A DNA stretch of 64,000 nt from Coriobacteriaceae bacterium (GCA_025993015.1 DAJPFV010000001.1:992001-1056000), one strand, 5' to 3'. Positions 26,014 through 34,939 are shown, counted from the stretch's first letter. Numbers and translations: made by a program. Notes: generated by a model not told the origin, from the sequence alone.

Positions 26014-26612
26014 TACTCGGCCTCCTTTGCAGCGGCGGGCGCGGCGGACCTAGTGGACACGTTGGCCTCGACACCGTCACCGGCACCATCAGCCCCGGCC
26101 CCCGCAGCCACAAACCCGTCCTCGCCCAGCTCAACGCCACCGTCCCAGGTTGCGGCACCGCCCACGGTGAGCGGATCGCCACCGGCGCGCATCACGGCCT
26201 CTTTCTGGTCCAGGATGCCGCACGCCTCCACGATGGCATCGATCACGGTCTCGGGGCGAATGGCGCACCCGGGCGCGTACACATCCACGGGAATCGCGCG
26301 GTCCACGCCGCCGATCACGTTGTAGGCATCGCGGAACACGCCGCCCGAACACGCGCAGATGCCGCAGGCCACCACGCACTTGGGCTCGAGCATCTGGTTG
26401 TAGATCTGGCGCACGACGGGCAGGTTCTGGGCATTGACCGACCCCGTCACCAAAAAGATATCCGCATGCTTGGGGTTGCCGGTGTTGACCACGCCAAAGC
26501 GCTCCGCATCGAACAGCGGCGTGAGCGAGGCCAGCACCTCGATATCGCATCCGTTGCAGCTCGAACCGTCGTAATGAATAACCCACGGCGAGCGCGACAT
26601 TTTATGATCCAT
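26013..26612 (-). CDS. Ech-like hydrogenase small subunit (EchC/HycG/NuoB-like)
   Basis: The 199-residue protein has the NuoB-type [4Fe-4S] ligands: SSCNGCDIE (Cys19, Cys22), ACGICACSGG (Cys83-88 region) and APGCAIRPE (Cys116). It passes electrons to the NiFe centre. The core ends by about residue 150, and the rest is a Gly/Ala-rich tail, similar in style to that of the next subunit. It lies 12 bp after the fused membrane subunit gene. Confidence 0.9.
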   Translation of the reverse strand: MDHKMSRSPWVIHYDGSSCNGCDIEVLASLTPLFDAERFGVVNTGNPKHADIFLVTGSVNAQNLPVVRQIYNQMLEPKCVVACGICACSGGVFRDAYNVIGGVDRAIPVDVYAPGCAIRPETVIDAIVEACGILDQKEAVMRAGGDPLTVGGAATWDGGVELGEDGFVAAGAGADGAGDGVEANVSTRSAAPAAAKEAE

Positions 26613-26624
26613 GGATGCCGCCTC

Positions 26625-29507
26625 CTAAATAAACACGTCGACGAGGATGGGCATAAGGTTGAGCAGGCCAAACACCAGCGCCACGCCCCATCCGAGCCTA
26701 AAGCAGCTGCGCCAGGTGCTGCGTGCGAAGGTGTTGTCGATCAGGACCTCGACAAAATACGTCGCGGCCATCACGACCAGGGCTACAACCCAGCTCACGG
26801 GGTTGTCCCAAACAAAGAACATGCCCACCCACATCAAAAACAGCACGGTCTCGCACCAGTGCATAAGGGTCATCTTGGCCAGCGTGCCGCCGCTCATCTC
26901 GGTGGCGACGCCCTGGACGATCTCCTGATGCGCATGATGCGAGTACGAAAGGTCAAACGGCGACTTGCGCAGCTTGATGGTGAGCACCGCGAGCAGCGCG
27001 AGGAAAATGGGCGCGCTGTACACGATGATGGGGACCGACTGCCCCGTCACGGCGATGGAATCAAAGCTGTCGGTGGCAAGGTACAGGCCCACGCTCATCA
27101 GCAAAACGGCGGGCTCGTAACTCATAACCTGCAGTAACTCACGATCGGCGCCAACCTGGGCAAACGGGCTTTGCGTCGAGGCGGACGCCAGCACCACAAA
27201 GATCGCGGCGAGCGTCACCATAAAAGCGCACAGTAGCGTGTTAGAGCCCGACACAAAGATGCCGCCGCCCACCACGGTAAAGATGAGCGCGCACGCCATA
27301 TAGGTATCGTCCATGGTGTTTACGCTGGCGGGGGCCTTGCGCAGCAGCTTGGCAACGTCGTAGAAGGGCTGCAGCAGGCGCGGGCCCACGCGGCCCTGCA
27401 TGCGGGCGGACAGCTTGCGGTCGATGCCGTCGATCATGCCACCCACAAGCGGCGCCAGCAGGGCAAACGCCACGGTGCCAATAAAAATGCCCACGACACC
27501 CGAACCTTCAAAATACTTGCCGCGCAGCACCGAGGGCGCACTCATGGCAAGTCTCTCGGGCCCAATCCATGCGCAACACAGCAGCGCAAACAAGATAATG
27601 CTGCAGCACACGACGCTACCCGCGGGGCCAATACGCTTCTCGCCAAGGGCGTCCTCCGAGTACCAATTGCGCTTTTCGGCCTTTACCTCGTGTCCCATCG
27701 AGCCGCGGAAATGGCGATATTTGTCGGTTCCCACACCCGAAAGATATACGTTTACATGCGGTTTGTTGCTCACGCGGAATGAAGTCAGCAACACCACGGC
27801 AATAAAAGCCACGATAACCACCATCAGATACATGGCGTCCTTGCCAATAACGTACGGCACACGGCCAAACACCATGGCCAAGTAAGGCGACACCAAACCG
27901 CTCGAGATGAGCGGGAACGCCACGCAGCACAGAATCAGCAGCGCGGCGATGGTGTTGAGCGCCATCCATTCGGTCTTATGGACATTGACCTCAACGTTTT
28001 GAGCCGTGGGGTCGACGCCCGAAAGCTTGGCAAGCCACTTGCCCCAGAAGAAGAACGTCGCGGCAGAGCCAAAGGCAAGCACCATGATCATGAGCACGTT
28101 GCCGGTCTGCGCAAACGCCACCAGGGCGCCCCACTTGGACACGAGCATGCCAAACGGCGCCACGAACATGCCCATGATGCCCAGCATCATCAGGCGCGTC
28201 AGGTGCGGCATGCGGCTGAACATACCGTCCATGTCCTCGATATTACGGCTGCCGATATGATGCTCGGCCGTGCCCACGCACAGGAACAGCAGCGACTTTG
28301 CCACCGTGTGGAACAGGATCAGGAAGATGGCCGCCCAGACGGCCTCGGGCGCGCCGACACCCAAGCAGGCACTGATGAGGCCCAGGTTGGAAATGGTGGA
28401 GAACGCGAGCACGCGCTTGGCATTGCTCTGCGAGATGGCCATGAGGGCAGCGAGCAAAAACGTGATGGCACCCACACTCGTAACCATAAAGCCGGTCACG
28501 GGATAGATGGCATAGAGCGGGCTCAGCTTGACCATTAAGAACACGCCAGCTTTGACCATGGTTGACGAGTGCAGCAGGGCGCTCGTGGGCGTGGGGGCAA
28601 CCATGGCGCCCAACAGCCAAGTGTGGAACGGCATCTGTGCGGCCTTGGTGAGTGCGGCGAGCGACAGCAGGATGACCGGCATCACCAGTAGCGCGGATTG
28701 CACGGTTCCGGCGCCGGAAAGCTCGATCATGCCCGAGATGGTCAACGGCATACCGTTAACGTGCAGGAACATGAGTCCGGCCAAAAACGCGATGCCGCCC
28801 AGCATGTTAAGGATGATCTGGGTGAAGGCGTTCTTGATGGCCTCGGGCGTGCGCGTGTAGCCAATCATGAGGAACGAGCACACAGTGGTGATTTCCCAGC
28901 CGCAGAACAGCCACTCAAGGTTATCGCTCGTCACGATGACGAACATGGCCGAGAGGAACAGGAACATAAGCGCCAGGAACTGCGGGCGACGGTCGGGCGC
29001 GGTCTGCCCGCGCAGCGCGGCCTCGTGCTCGTCATGAGCCTGGAAGTCCTTCATGTAGCCCAGGGCATACACGCAGATTAGGCTGCCGACAATGCCGACG
29101 GCGAGGACCATGATCACGCTCATGTAGTCCAGGTAGAGCGGCGTCGCCGTGACGGCTTCGGCCGCGGGCAGCGTCATGGCTGCAAAGGCGAGCGAGCCCA
29201 CCAGCTGGACTATGCCGAGCACCGTGGTGAGCGCGTTCCTATATTTATACGCGTTGTACAGGATGACGGCGCACAGGATGGCATCGATGGCGGAGCTGAT
29301 GATCGAGAGCACATGCGAGGTGCCGGGGGCAACCTCAAAGCTCTGCGGACCCGTGCCAAAAAACAAGACGGCGACTACAACTGTCACCGCCATAATAATG
29401 CCGGAGCCTACAAGCCCCACCGCATCGCGGGCGCGGTCACCGCGCGCGAGCAGCATGCCCAGCGCCGGTACCAGCGGAAACAGGGTAAGGAAATACAGTA
29501 GCGTCAT
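26625..29507 (-). CDS. Fused EchA-EchB: antiporter-like (NuoL/HyfB) plus NuoH-like membrane subunit
   Basis: This single 960-codon frame joins two proteins that are normally separate. Residues about 1-600 form a proton-conducting antiporter-like subunit with SDNLEWLFCGWEITTVCSFL and KAAQMPFHTWLLGAMVAPTP. Residues about 666-960 form a NuoH/EchB/HycD subunit with RVGPRLLQPFYDVAKLLRK, FAQVGADRELLQVMSYEP and KSPFDLSYSHHAHQEIVQG. The linker (about 600-665) carries another membrane helix. The fused protein should hold the peripheral arm and drive ion translocation. GGGGGAG precedes the ATG. It is the first gene of the operon; no sign of a frame error is visible. Confidence 0.9.
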   Translation of the reverse strand: MTLLYFLTLFPLVPALGMLLARGDRARDAVGLVGSGIIMAVTVVVAVLFFGTGPQSFEVAPGTSHVLSIISSAIDAILCAVILYNAYKYRNALTTVLGIVQLVGSLAFAAMTLPAAEAVTATPLYLDYMSVIMVLAVGIVGSLICVYALGYMKDFQAHDEHEAALRGQTAPDRRPQFLALMFLFLSAMFVIVTSDNLEWLFCGWEITTVCSFLMIGYTRTPEAIKNAFTQIILNMLGGIAFLAGLMFLHVNGMPLTISGMIELSGAGTVQSALLVMPVILLSLAALTKAAQMPFHTWLLGAMVAPTPTSALLHSSTMVKAGVFLMVKLSPLYAIYPVTGFMVTSVGAITFLLAALMAISQSNAKRVLAFSTISNLGLISACLGVGAPEAVWAAIFLILFHTVAKSLLFLCVGTAEHHIGSRNIEDMDGMFSRMPHLTRLMMLGIMGMFVAPFGMLVSKWGALVAFAQTGNVLMIMVLAFGSAATFFFWGKWLAKLSGVDPTAQNVEVNVHKTEWMALNTIAALLILCCVAFPLISSGLVSPYLAMVFGRVPYVIGKDAMYLMVVIVAFIAVVLLTSFRVSNKPHVNVYLSGVGTDKYRHFRGSMGHEVKAEKRNWYSEDALGEKRIGPAGSVVCCSIILFALLCCAWIGPERLAMSAPSVLRGKYFEGSGVVGIFIGTVAFALLAPLVGGMIDGIDRKLSARMQGRVGPRLLQPFYDVAKLLRKAPASVNTMDDTYMACALIFTVVGGGIFVSGSNTLLCAFMVTLAAIFVVLASASTQSPFAQVGADRELLQVMSYEPAVLLMSVGLYLATDSFDSIAVTGQSVPIIVYSAPIFLALLAVLTIKLRKSPFDLSYSHHAHQEIVQGVATEMSGGTLAKMTLMHWCETVLFLMWVGMFFVWDNPVSWVVALVVMAATYFVEVLIDNTFARSTWRSCFRLGWGVALVFGLLNLMPILVDVFI

Positions 29508-29756
29508 ACCATCACTCCCCCATGCAAAAACGCTGCAATTGTTTAACGTTATAGCTCAATTGAGGAGCAGCGGCGGCAGGTTTTCGGTCAACTGGGGAGT
29601 TTTAGGCGTACGGGGTAAGGGCACGTCCGCTTTGGAGCAGTGGGGCGACGCTCCCCTATCGCAGCGACAGGCACGCGGGCCACTGCGCGCAGTTTATTGG
29701 CCACTTTGGAGAATGTCCCGACAGGCTCGCGCCGGTCCAAAAAGTTGGCGCGGCAA
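29508..29756. other. Intergenic region upstream of the hydrogenase operon
   Basis: No gene is supported in this stretch. On the minus strand TATAAC occurs about 43 bp ahead of the hydrogenase start and could be a -10 box, but no -35 hexamer stands at the right distance. Confidence 0.4.
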
Positions 29757-29782
29757 GAAAAATGCGCCCCTGTGGGCGCACC
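29757..29782 (-). terminator. Terminator of the OrfA-like gene
   Basis: TGCGCCC and GGGCGCA pair around a 4-base loop and are followed on the minus strand by ATTTTTC. It lies 11 bp after the stop codon. Confidence 0.75.
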
Positions 29783-29792
29783 ATCCCGTTTG

Positions 29793-30188
29793 CTATTCCG
29801 CCTTTTTAACGCGCGGCTTGCGACCGCGCGGCTTATCGACCAGTGCGGCCTCACCGCTCTCGCGGTACTGACGGCACCAAGCCTTGACCGAAGACTCGCT
29901 GGGAATCTTGTGCTTGATCATGGCCTCGCGAACCGTCAAGCCGTTTTCCAGACGGTCCTTAACCACAGCGAGCTTTACGTCGTACGAGTAGGTGTGATGA
30001 TGCGAACCGGCATTGAGAACGGCGTCGGCACCGCCCACGGCATACGCGCGGGCCCACTGACGAGCCGTGGCCTGGGGAATGCCTAGCTCCGCGGCGAGGG
30101 CGCGATGACCGACCCCCTCTTGGAGGATCTCGACGGCGCGCTGCCTAACCTCGGGCGCATGCGTGCGAGTCCTAGTTGCTTCCGACAT
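29793..30188 (-). CDS. Helix-turn-helix protein, orphan IS3/IS150-type OrfA
   Basis: The 131-residue protein has two helix-turn-helix segments (HRALAAELGIPQATARQWARAY and YDVKLAVVKDRLENGLTVRE...SSVKAWCRQYRESG). This is the layout of the OrfA of IS150-like elements. It ends in a basic tail (KPRGRKPRVKKAE). No OrfB transposase frame follows, and no inverted repeats were found around it; it has its own terminator. It may be a remnant or a domesticated DNA-binding protein. Start choice is uncertain: GTG at 30197 is the alternative. Confidence 0.75.
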   Translation of the reverse strand: MSEATRTRTHAPEVRQRAVEILQEGVGHRALAAELGIPQATARQWARAYAVGGADAVLNAGSHHHTYSYDVKLAVVKDRLENGLTVREAMIKHKIPSESSVKAWCRQYRESGEAALVDKPRGRKPRVKKAE

Positions 30189-30520
30189 ACCTGCCACTTC
30201 TTAGCCTTAACCGTTAATCTGCTTTCTTACGTGCAAGTTAGATAGTAGCATTTTACTGTTTGCTCAAAGCAGTTAATTAAAATAGACGCGGCGTTATCTG
30301 GGCATTTGGCACCAAATTACGACATTTCTTTATCGATTATTTACGCTGGTAGCTGACTCGCAGCTAATCGTCATTCGCTTGTCAACAAAATTGGCATCTC
30401 TTTATGTCCTTTGGTATAGAGGATATAGTTATTAACCCCTCCCCCAATATTTTTGAGTGATCTGCAAGGCAGTAGACGTCCTCACTCCTCATGATTACCG
30501 CGCATTGCCATCCACCGGAG
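30189..30520. other. AT-rich intergenic region
   Basis: About 330 bp, clearly AT-richer than the flanks, lie between the OrfA-like gene and the terminator of the reductase gene. I see no convincing gene, RNA or repeat in it. The composition suggests a foreign or decayed segment around the OrfA remnant. Confidence 0.4.
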
Positions 30521-30563
30521 CAAAACAAAAAGGGCGGGACCTGCTGCGATTGCAGGCCCCGCA
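30521..30563 (-). terminator. Terminator of the OYE-type reductase gene
   Basis: GCGGGGCCTGC and GCAGGTCCCGC (minus strand) pair with one mismatch and are followed by CCTTTTTGTTTTG. It lies about 75 bp after the stop codon. Confidence 0.8.
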
Positions 30564-30637
30564 CCGGTTGACACCCGACGGGACACAGCCGGGCGAGACG
30601 GATCCGTGCTACCGCCCCGCCTGGCCGCGATGTTCAA

Positions 30638-32668
30638 CTACAGCTCGTTGGCCGCGTGATACGCCGTGCGAATGGCGCTCGCGATGTCGGCGGTGCGCTC
30701 GCCCGAGCAGTCGCCCACGCAGGTCACGGGCACCGTCACGCCATCCAGGTCAAACGCGTTGGCCTTGGAGCCCACGGCCATCACCACGTAATCGCAGACG
30801 ATCTTCACCGGCTCCTCGGCGCCGTCCTCGGTGGTGCGAACAGCCTCCACGCCCTCGTCGGTAATGGCAGTCAGGCGGGTCTTAACATGCTGCTCCACGT
30901 TGTGCTCTGCAAAGTCGCTCATAATCAGCGGCAGAATGGTCTCGGACTCGCCCGCGGCAATCTTGTCGAGCATCTCGACGATCGCCACCTCGCAGCCGTG
31001 CTGTAGCAGGTACTCGGCAGTCTCGGTGCCCACCAGGCCACCGCCAATGACGGCGACGCGCCCGCTGAGCTCCACCTTGCCGGCCAGCACGTCCCAGCTC
31101 GAGACGACCTTCTCCGAGTCGGCGCCCGGAACGGGGATGACCACGTCGTGCGCGCCCACAGCCACAATCGCGGCATCGGCGGCGTTGAGGTCCTCAGCGG
31201 TAGCGGCATGGCTGAGCTCGACCTTCACGCCTAGGCCAGGCAGAATCTTCTCATAGTACTCAACCGAGCGCATGATCTCGTCCTTGCGCGGAGGCGCAGC
31301 CGCCAGCACAATCTGGCCGCCCAAGTGATCGCTCGCCTCGTAGACGGTCACGTCGTAGCCGCGCTTGGCCGCCACGCGCGCGGCCTCCAGGCCGGCAATA
31401 CCGCCGCCCACCACGGCGATCTTCTTGTCGCCCTCGCCCGGCTTGATAGCGACGGTCGCCTCGTCACCGTTCTCGGCATTGAGCACGCACGAGATGTACT
31501 TGCGGTTTTGAATCGCGTCGACGCAGCCCTTGTTGCAGTTGAGGCACTCGCGGATGGGCTCGCCCGTGGCGGCCTTCAGCGCAATGTCGGGGTCGCACAT
31601 GAGCGAGCGGCCGTAGGCGATGATGTCGGCCGCGCCGTCTTCCAGAATCTTCTCGCCGGCCTCGACCGAGACAACACGGCCGACGGTTGCCACCGGCACG
31701 GAGACCAGGGCCTTGACGCGCTCGGCCACGGGCAGCGTCCAGTTGTAGGGCATGGCGCCCATGGGCGGAATGGTGTCGCCCATGTTGCCGGTGTGGTTGG
31801 CCTGCGCGACCTGGATCATGTCGATGCCCGCGCCCTCGAGCAGCTTGGCAAACTCACAGGCCTCGTCGGGCTGCAGGCCGCCCTTGCCGCGCGGCGTGCC
31901 GTCGGGGTTCTCCATGATCACGGGGAGCTTGTACTCCACCATCAGCTGCGGCGCGGCCTCCTTAATGGCGGCGACGACCTCCAGCGCGTAGCGAACGCGG
32001 TTCTCGAACGAGCCGCCGTACTCGTCGGTGCGATGGTTGAGGATGGCCGAGCACAGCGAACCCACCAGACGGTCGCCGTGGACCTCGATGGCATCGATCC
32101 CGGCCTGCTGCGCGCGAGCGGCCGAGGCAGCGATGGCCTCCTTGATCTGGGTGAGCTGCTCCACGCTGGCCTCGTTCACAAAGTGCTGCATGTCGTGGTG
32201 CAGCTTGGCGTATGCCTGGTTGCGGATCTCGTTGGACTCGGCCATCTTGGCGGCAAAGGTCTCCTCGTCGCCGGCGGCCTTGGCCTCCTGCGCGGCCTTG
32301 GCGGCGGCCATGGATCCCATGACCATGCGGCCGACACCGGGCACATCGTACTCGGGGTGGAACAGCTGCAGCGCGACCTTGGCGCCGTGCTTGTGGACGA
32401 CGTCGGCCAGGGCCTTAAACGTGGGGATCTGGGCGTCGGTCGCCAGCTTGGGCGTGGGGCTTGCGGTCATGACGGGGGCAACGTCACCGATGACGATGTA
32501 GCTCACGCCGCCACGGGCCAGGCGCTCGTAAAAAGCCAGGCTGCGCTCGCCGATGGAACCGTCGCGCTCCTCGTAGCCGGTGGTCAGCGGCGGGAACATA
32601 ATGCGGTTTTTGAGCTCAAGGGGGCCAACCGTAATGGGCTGAAGCAGCTTGGATGCAGGTGCGGTCAT
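30638..32668 (-). CDS. NADH:flavin oxidoreductase, old yellow enzyme / FadH-BaiCD type
   Basis: The 676-residue, three-part enzyme starts with an N-terminal OYE TIM barrel (about 5-370) containing HGDRLVGSLCSAILNHRTDEYGGSFENR. A [4Fe-4S] site follows (CLNCNKGCVDAIQNRKYISC), then FAD and NAD(P) domains (IAVVGGGIAGLEAARVAAKRGYDVTVYE and VAVIGGGLVGTETAEYLLQ). The family reduces alpha,beta-unsaturated carbonyl compounds (2,4-dienoyl-CoA, bile acid or plant enoate intermediates); the substrate here is unknown. The start at 32668 was preferred over 32674 because AGAGAGGA then has six bases spacing. It is a single-gene unit. Confidence 0.9.
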   Translation of the reverse strand: MTAPASKLLQPITVGPLELKNRIMFPPLTTGYEERDGSIGERSLAFYERLARGGVSYIVIGDVAPVMTASPTPKLATDAQIPTFKALADVVHKHGAKVALQLFHPEYDVPGVGRMVMGSMAAAKAAQEAKAAGDEETFAAKMAESNEIRNQAYAKLHHDMQHFVNEASVEQLTQIKEAIAASAARAQQAGIDAIEVHGDRLVGSLCSAILNHRTDEYGGSFENRVRYALEVVAAIKEAAPQLMVEYKLPVIMENPDGTPRGKGGLQPDEACEFAKLLEGAGIDMIQVAQANHTGNMGDTIPPMGAMPYNWTLPVAERVKALVSVPVATVGRVVSVEAGEKILEDGAADIIAYGRSLMCDPDIALKAATGEPIRECLNCNKGCVDAIQNRKYISCVLNAENGDEATVAIKPGEGDKKIAVVGGGIAGLEAARVAAKRGYDVTVYEASDHLGGQIVLAAAPPRKDEIMRSVEYYEKILPGLGVKVELSHAATAEDLNAADAAIVAVGAHDVVIPVPGADSEKVVSSWDVLAGKVELSGRVAVIGGGLVGTETAEYLLQHGCEVAIVEMLDKIAAGESETILPLIMSDFAEHNVEQHVKTRLTAITDEGVEAVRTTEDGAEEPVKIVCDYVVMAVGSKANAFDLDGVTVPVTCVGDCSGERTADIASAIRTAYHAANEL

Positions 32669-32822
32669 GGACATTCCTCTCTTGTAGGCGCGGCGGCGAT
32701 GATGCCGCGTAGTTGTCTAGAGGATATGGCATAGGGGTACAGCGGCACAACGGAAATCGGCGAATATCAGGTGCCGGCAGGTGGATGGGGGTGGGCGGCC
32801 CGTCGGTTTGCCCGCCGGTTTA

Positions 32823-33038
32823 TCTCAATCTGTAACAGTTGCGCGGCAAAACCGGGTCTTACTGTTACAGATCGAGACAAACCAAACCCGCCTGCTAGAA
32901 AATCTCAATCTATAACAACAACTCGGCAAAATCCGTCCCTCGTGTTACAGATTTAGACAAACCGTCCAGGCGGGGACTCAACATCTCAATCTGTAACACC
33001 TAGCCGCCCAAATCGGGTCTAGATGTTACAGATCGAGA
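32823..33038. repeat. Array of six alternating 15-mers at 40-bp spacing
   Basis: The motif TCTCAATCTGTAACA occurs in alternating orientation with starts at 32823(+), 32863(-), 32903(+), 32943(-), 32984(+) and 33024(-). The steps are 40, 40, 40, 41 and 40 bp, and the 25-bp stretches between motifs differ from each other. Most inverted copies have G at position 5 (TCTCGATC...). Neighbouring pairs can form hairpins. The array lies 150 bp upstream of the OYE gene and next to an IS200 element. It is not a CRISPR array: orientation alternates and repeats are short. Confidence 0.85.
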
Positions 33039-33061
33039 TTTTGTTTGAGAGGCTGAGAATT

Positions 33062-33078
33062 GGACCGAAAACACGGTC
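33062..33078. repeat. Small hairpin between the array and IS200
   Basis: GGACCG and CGGTCC pair around AAAACA. It is directly outside the IS200 copy and absent next to the second copy, so it belongs to the host sequence. Confidence 0.45.
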
Positions 33079-33085
33079 CCGGAAT

Positions 33086-33851
33086 AATCAAAACCACCCC
33101 TAAAAGGGGTGGTTTGCTCTTAGGGTATAACCCTTGGATTTCCGGCACGCGTCTAAAGGCGCCGGCCCTCACGGGGTTCGGGCCGCACTGCAGATTGACC
33201 CGTGGCGGGCCGGTCAAACCGGCGCTATTTACGCCCCGGCCCCCTGCCGAAGGGGTCCTCGTACTCCTTGACGCTCAGCCGGTCGAGCGCGATGTCGGCC
33301 TTCTCCTGCTCCCGGATGTACTTCGCGATCGTGGCCTCGTTCAGGCCGACCGTGGACACGTAGTAGCCCTCGGCCCAGAACTTCCTGTTGCCGAACTTGT
33401 ACTTCATGTTCGCGTGCTTGTCGAATATCATCAGCGAGCTCTTCCCCTTCAGGTAGCCCATCACGCTCGATACGCTGTACTTCGGCGGTATCGCCAGCAG
33501 CATGTGGACGTGGTCGGGCATCAGGTGCCCCTCGATGATCTCTATCCCCTTGTACTGGCAGAGCTTCCTGAAGATCTCCCCAAGGTCGGACCTTATTTGG
33601 TTGTAGATGACTTTGCGCCTATACTTCGGCGTGAACACGACGTGGTACTTGCACATCCACTTCGTGTGCGACAGGCTGTAGGCCTTCTGGGCCATACGCC
33701 ACCACCGCCCTCTCGACTCGGATTCCTTGCGGCCTGAACAATCGCAAGTGTCCGGCGAGGGGGCGGCTTTGTAAAGCCGTTTGGCCCCACCCGCATAGCG
33801 GGTGGTTTCTGATGCGGCGCGCTGCGCGCCCCGCACAGGCTAAAGCCTTTA
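33086..33851 (-). mobile_element. IS200/IS605-family element, copy 1 (766 bp, tnpA only)
   Basis: The 766 bp are identical to 58644-59409, and the flanks differ. It encodes a Y1 transposase only. The end 3' of tnpA is the hairpin AACCACCCCTTTTAGGGGTGG with a T run; the 5' side has the GC-rich palindromes GGCGCGCAGCGCGCC-like and CCACCCGCTATGCGGGTGG. It sits just after the T tract of the tRNA terminator, in the same orientation. Confidence 0.9.
33225..33695 (-). CDS. tnpA: IS200-type Y1 transposase TnpA, copy 1
   Basis: The 156-residue HUH single-strand transposase has His62 and His64 (PDHVHMLL) and catalytic Tyr126 (IAKYIREQ). The family blocks KYHVVFTPKYRRKV and YYVSTVGLNE are present. It excises and inserts single-stranded DNA at subterminal hairpins. 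The ATG at 33695 fits the family length; the frame remains open 47 codons upstream, but that part reads through the element's left-end palindromes. Identical protein at 58783. Confidence 0.93.
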   Translation of the reverse strand: MAQKAYSLSHTKWMCKYHVVFTPKYRRKVIYNQIRSDLGEIFRKLCQYKGIEIIEGHLMPDHVHMLLAIPPKYSVSSVMGYLKGKSSLMIFDKHANMKYKFGNRKFWAEGYYVSTVGLNEATIAKYIREQEKADIALDRLSVKEYEDPFGRGPGRK

Positions 33852-33853
33852 AC

Positions 33854-33883
33854 AAAAAAGCTCGCCGGCTAGGCCGACGAGCT
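33854..33883 (-). terminator. Terminator of the initiator tRNA gene
   Basis: AGCTCGTCGGC and GCCGGCGAGCT (minus strand) pair around CTA and are followed by TTTTTTG. It starts 10 bp after the tRNA 3' end. The IS200 copy begins at the end of the T run. Confidence 0.85.
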
Positions 33884-33892
33884 GCAAGTTCT

Positions 33893-33969
33893 TGGTCGCG
33901 GGGGCAGGATTTGAACCTACGACCTCCGGGTTATGAGCCCGGCGAGCTACCAGACTGCTCCACCCCGCA
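33893..33969 (-). tRNA. Initiator tRNA-Met (anticodon CAT)
   Basis: The 77-nt cloverleaf has encoded CCA. The anticodon loop is CTCATAA. The anticodon stem ends in GGG/CCC, the three consecutive G-C pairs of bacterial initiator tRNA. The first pair is T1 opposite G72 (weak), where E. coli has the C1-A72 mismatch; a weak first pair is the second initiator hallmark. T arm GTAGG-TTCAAAT-CCTGC is normal. It is followed by a clear terminator. Confidence 0.95.
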
Positions 33970-34165
33970 ATGTCTGGGCGCCTCATGTGCGCAAGAAAGA
34001 ATATTACGCGGGAGTTCGGTAAACGGCAAGGAAAATCTCGTGGAGCATAATTCCTTCATATTTAAACCCCTCGGCCCCTATCACCGTAAACGAATCGCAG
34101 CCGAGTGCCGTCGGCGGCGCGTATACAATGGTGCGCGTCCTTTTATGCCAACACTGGGAGTAGAC

Positions 34166-34939
34166 ATGCTGCTCGCTATCGATATGGGAAACACGCAGAC
34201 GGCCATGGGGCTGTTTGACGGAGACGAGCTGGTGCAGTCGTGGCGCATGCCCACCGACCGCTCTTATACCGCCGACGAGATTCATGTGCGCCTGATGGGT
34301 TTCTTTAAAATGTACGGCCTTTCGCTCGACGCGGTCGACGCGATCGCCTTTGCCGGCGTGGTGCCGCAGCTCTCGCGCGAATGGCACGCCGTGGCCGACC
34401 GCATCGCGGCAGACGCCATCGTTATCGGGCCGCAGACTGCCGACGTGACCAAGCTGCGTGCGGCACGCCCTCAGGCCGTGGGTGCCGACCGCATAGCCAA
34501 CGCCGTCGCGGCCGAGACCTTCTACGGCGCGCCGGCGATCGTGGTGGACTTTGGCACTGCAACCAATATCGATGTCATCGACAAGGACGGCTATTACATT
34601 GGCGGAGCGATCGCGCCGGGCATCCGCATCTCCATGGACGCGCTTGCCGCCCGTGCCGCCAAGCTCGCCAGCGTGCCGCTCGAGGCGCCCGAGCATGCCA
34701 TCGGCCGCGATACCGAGGAGTGCATCAAGGTGGGCGCCGTGACGGGCGCCGCCGCCATGGCTGAGGGCCTGGTCGCACGCATGAAGCGCGAGCTGGGCCG
34801 CGATGACGCCACCGTCATCGCCACGGGCGGCCTCGCCGGCATCGTCGCCGATTCGACCGACGCCTTCGACGTGGTCGATGGACAACTCACCATCAAGGGT
34901 ATCTGCGAAATCTACCGCCGCATGCAGGAGCTGGGATAG
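34166..34939 (+). CDS. coaX: Type III pantothenate kinase
   Basis: The 257-residue enzyme phosphorylates pantothenate in the first step of coenzyme A synthesis. It has the ASKHA motifs of type III enzymes: DMGNTQTAMG (phosphate 1), a conserved GADRIANAVA, VVDFGTATNIDVID (phosphate 2) and GGAIAPGIRIS. GGGAG lies five bases before the ATG at 34166, which decides the start; the frame is open far upstream but is not coding-like. TATACAAT at 34122-34129 could be its -10 box. The palindrome at 34974 acts as its terminator. Confidence 0.93.
   Translation: MLLAIDMGNTQTAMGLFDGDELVQSWRMPTDRSYTADEIHVRLMGFFKMYGLSLDAVDAIAFAGVVPQLSREWHAVADRIAADAIVIGPQTADVTKLRAARPQAVGADRIANAVAAETFYGAPAIVVDFGTATNIDVIDKDGYYIGGAIAPGIRISMDALAARAAKLASVPLEAPEHAIGRDTEECIKVGAVTGAAAMAEGLVARMKRELGRDDATVIATGGLAGIVADSTDAFDVVDGQLTIKGICEIYRRMQELG

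Noticed and set aside
32823..33038. CRISPR array
   Set aside because: Spacing is regular, but the repeated unit is only 15 bp and alternates in orientation, there are six copies, and no cas gene is in the window.
33225..33836. Extended TnpA start giving 203 residues
   Set aside because: The extra 47 codons read through the palindromic left end of the element; family proteins start near MAQKAYSLSH.
33812..34165. Extended coaX start (375 residues)
   Set aside because: The added part crosses the tRNA gene on the other strand; GGGAG and the DMGNTQT motif place the start at 34166.
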